Made by a program: the position numbers and the translations under genes. 64,000 bases of DNA from the NCBI GenBank assembly GCA_047967505.1, contig CM106539.1; one strand, 5' to 3'. Shown here one piece after another: positions 63,410-64,000 of the stretch. How positions within the stretch are numbered: the stretch's first letter is position 1; each line of letters opens with the position of its first letter. The stretch is from Dipteris shenzhenensis (taxonomy: Eukaryota > Polypodiophyta > Polypodiopsida > Gleicheniales). The notes beneath the pieces were generated by a model, which was not told the DNA's origin, made no database searches, and was given only the letters and a program-made list of their open reading frames with translations.

Positions 63410-64000
63410 TTATAAAGTGCTTTGCAGAAATTGCTTCTCCCTTGCATGCTTTACAGAAGAAAGCTGTACCGTTTCGGTGGGGACCAAAGGAAAATGCAGC
63501 TTTTGAAGAGCTGAAGCAAAAGTGGTGTTCTGAACCCGTTATTATCTTGCCAGATCTTACAAAACCCTTTGCTATAACTTGTGATGCATGTGGGAACAGC
63601 ATAGGAGGCACTTTGATGCAGGATGGCAGAGCGGTTGCATATGAGAGTAGAGTTCTCAAAGATGCTGAATTGTACTTGCAGACATACGAGAAGGAAATGT
63701 TAGTAGTGATACATGCTTTGACCAATGGAAACATTACCTTCTTGGAGCTGATTTTTATGTGCAGATAGATCATCAATCCCTTAGATATTTTCTCACGCAG
63801 AGAAAATTATCTGAAAAGCACATGAGATGGGCTAACTTCCTCTTAATGTTTCATTTTCAAATTGTAAATGTGCCGGGTAACAAAAATGTCGTGGTTGATG
63901 TACTTTCCAGGAAACCACAGCCTGAAGCAGTCTCCAAGAAACCCAGTGTTTCAGCAGTGAGCATTGCTTACAACAATGTGTTAGATGTGATGAAAGATCA
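63410..64000 (+). pseudogene. Gypsy element G2: RNase H region (partial, runs off window)
   Basis: The plus-strand frame reads [60 protein letters not shown] and YEKEMLVVIHALT. A frameshift follows near 63725, then FQIVNVPGNKNVVVDVLSRK. It is closely related to G1 at 40.5-41.1 kb, including the order of short motifs after the RNase H. The RT is absent upstream, so the copy is truncated. The element continues past base 64000. Confidence 0.85.

Noticed and set aside
1-64000. CRISPR arrays, rRNA, tRNA, integrated plant virus, or prokaryotic operons
   Set aside because: No spaced direct repeats of the right size, no RNA gene signatures, and all RT sequences fit LINE, copia or gypsy motifs with no movement- or coat-protein-like region.

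Overview
The window looks like transposon-saturated plant nuclear DNA. The coding remains include Ty1/copia and Ty3/gypsy (chromovirus-type) retrotransposons and at least four LINE families. They carry plant-type features such as the zf-RVT zinc-finger tail and CCHC ORF1 proteins. No bacterial operons, rRNA, tRNA or CRISPR arrays were seen. I saw one host gene. On the minus strand, eight small exons with matching splice phases read through as part of DNAAF4/DYX1C1, a cytoplasmic assembly factor for axonemal dynein. Plants that keep this gene should be those with swimming sperm (bryophytes, lycophytes, ferns, cycads, Ginkgo). With two introns of 15.6 and 23.6 kb full of transposons, a large fern- or cycad-like genome is my best guess; this is inference.

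Layout. 1-4 kb: endonuclease fragment of LINE family A, a motif-rich leader, a gag remnant and the 3' end of a family B LINE. 4.0-4.5 kb: last visible DNAAF4 exon (TPR). 4.6-28 kb (intron 7): copia pieces in both orientations, an LTR-like element with inverted ends (8.0-11.7 kb), minisatellites, unassigned DNA, a nearly open family A LINE (18.7-21.1 kb) and two family C LINEs (21.8-24.4 and 24.4-28.0 kb). 28.05-28.11 kb: TPR exon. 28.1-43.7 kb (intron 6): a gypsy element (31.2 to about 43 kb) split by a 7.5 kb family B LINE (32.2-39.7 kb) that itself holds an inverted block and another gypsy fragment. 43.7-44.6 kb: four clustered exons. 44.9-47.8 kb: family B LINE with target-site duplication (intron 2). 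48.05 kb: exon. 49-50.4 kb: gypsy integrase (intron 1). 51.54 kb: first visible exon. 51.7-62.1 kb: nested LINEs, namely a young family B LINE inside a family D LINE, then family A with a family C ORF1 copy inserted. 63.4-64 kb: second gypsy copy.

The host gene is uninterrupted in every exon seen, while nearly all the transposons are broken. The LINEs supplied their own endonuclease and reverse transcriptase to insert. Four insertions can be dated relative to their targets from target-site duplications that I can read. The N-terminal CS-domain exons and the last exon(s) of DNAAF4 were not found and probably lie outside the window.
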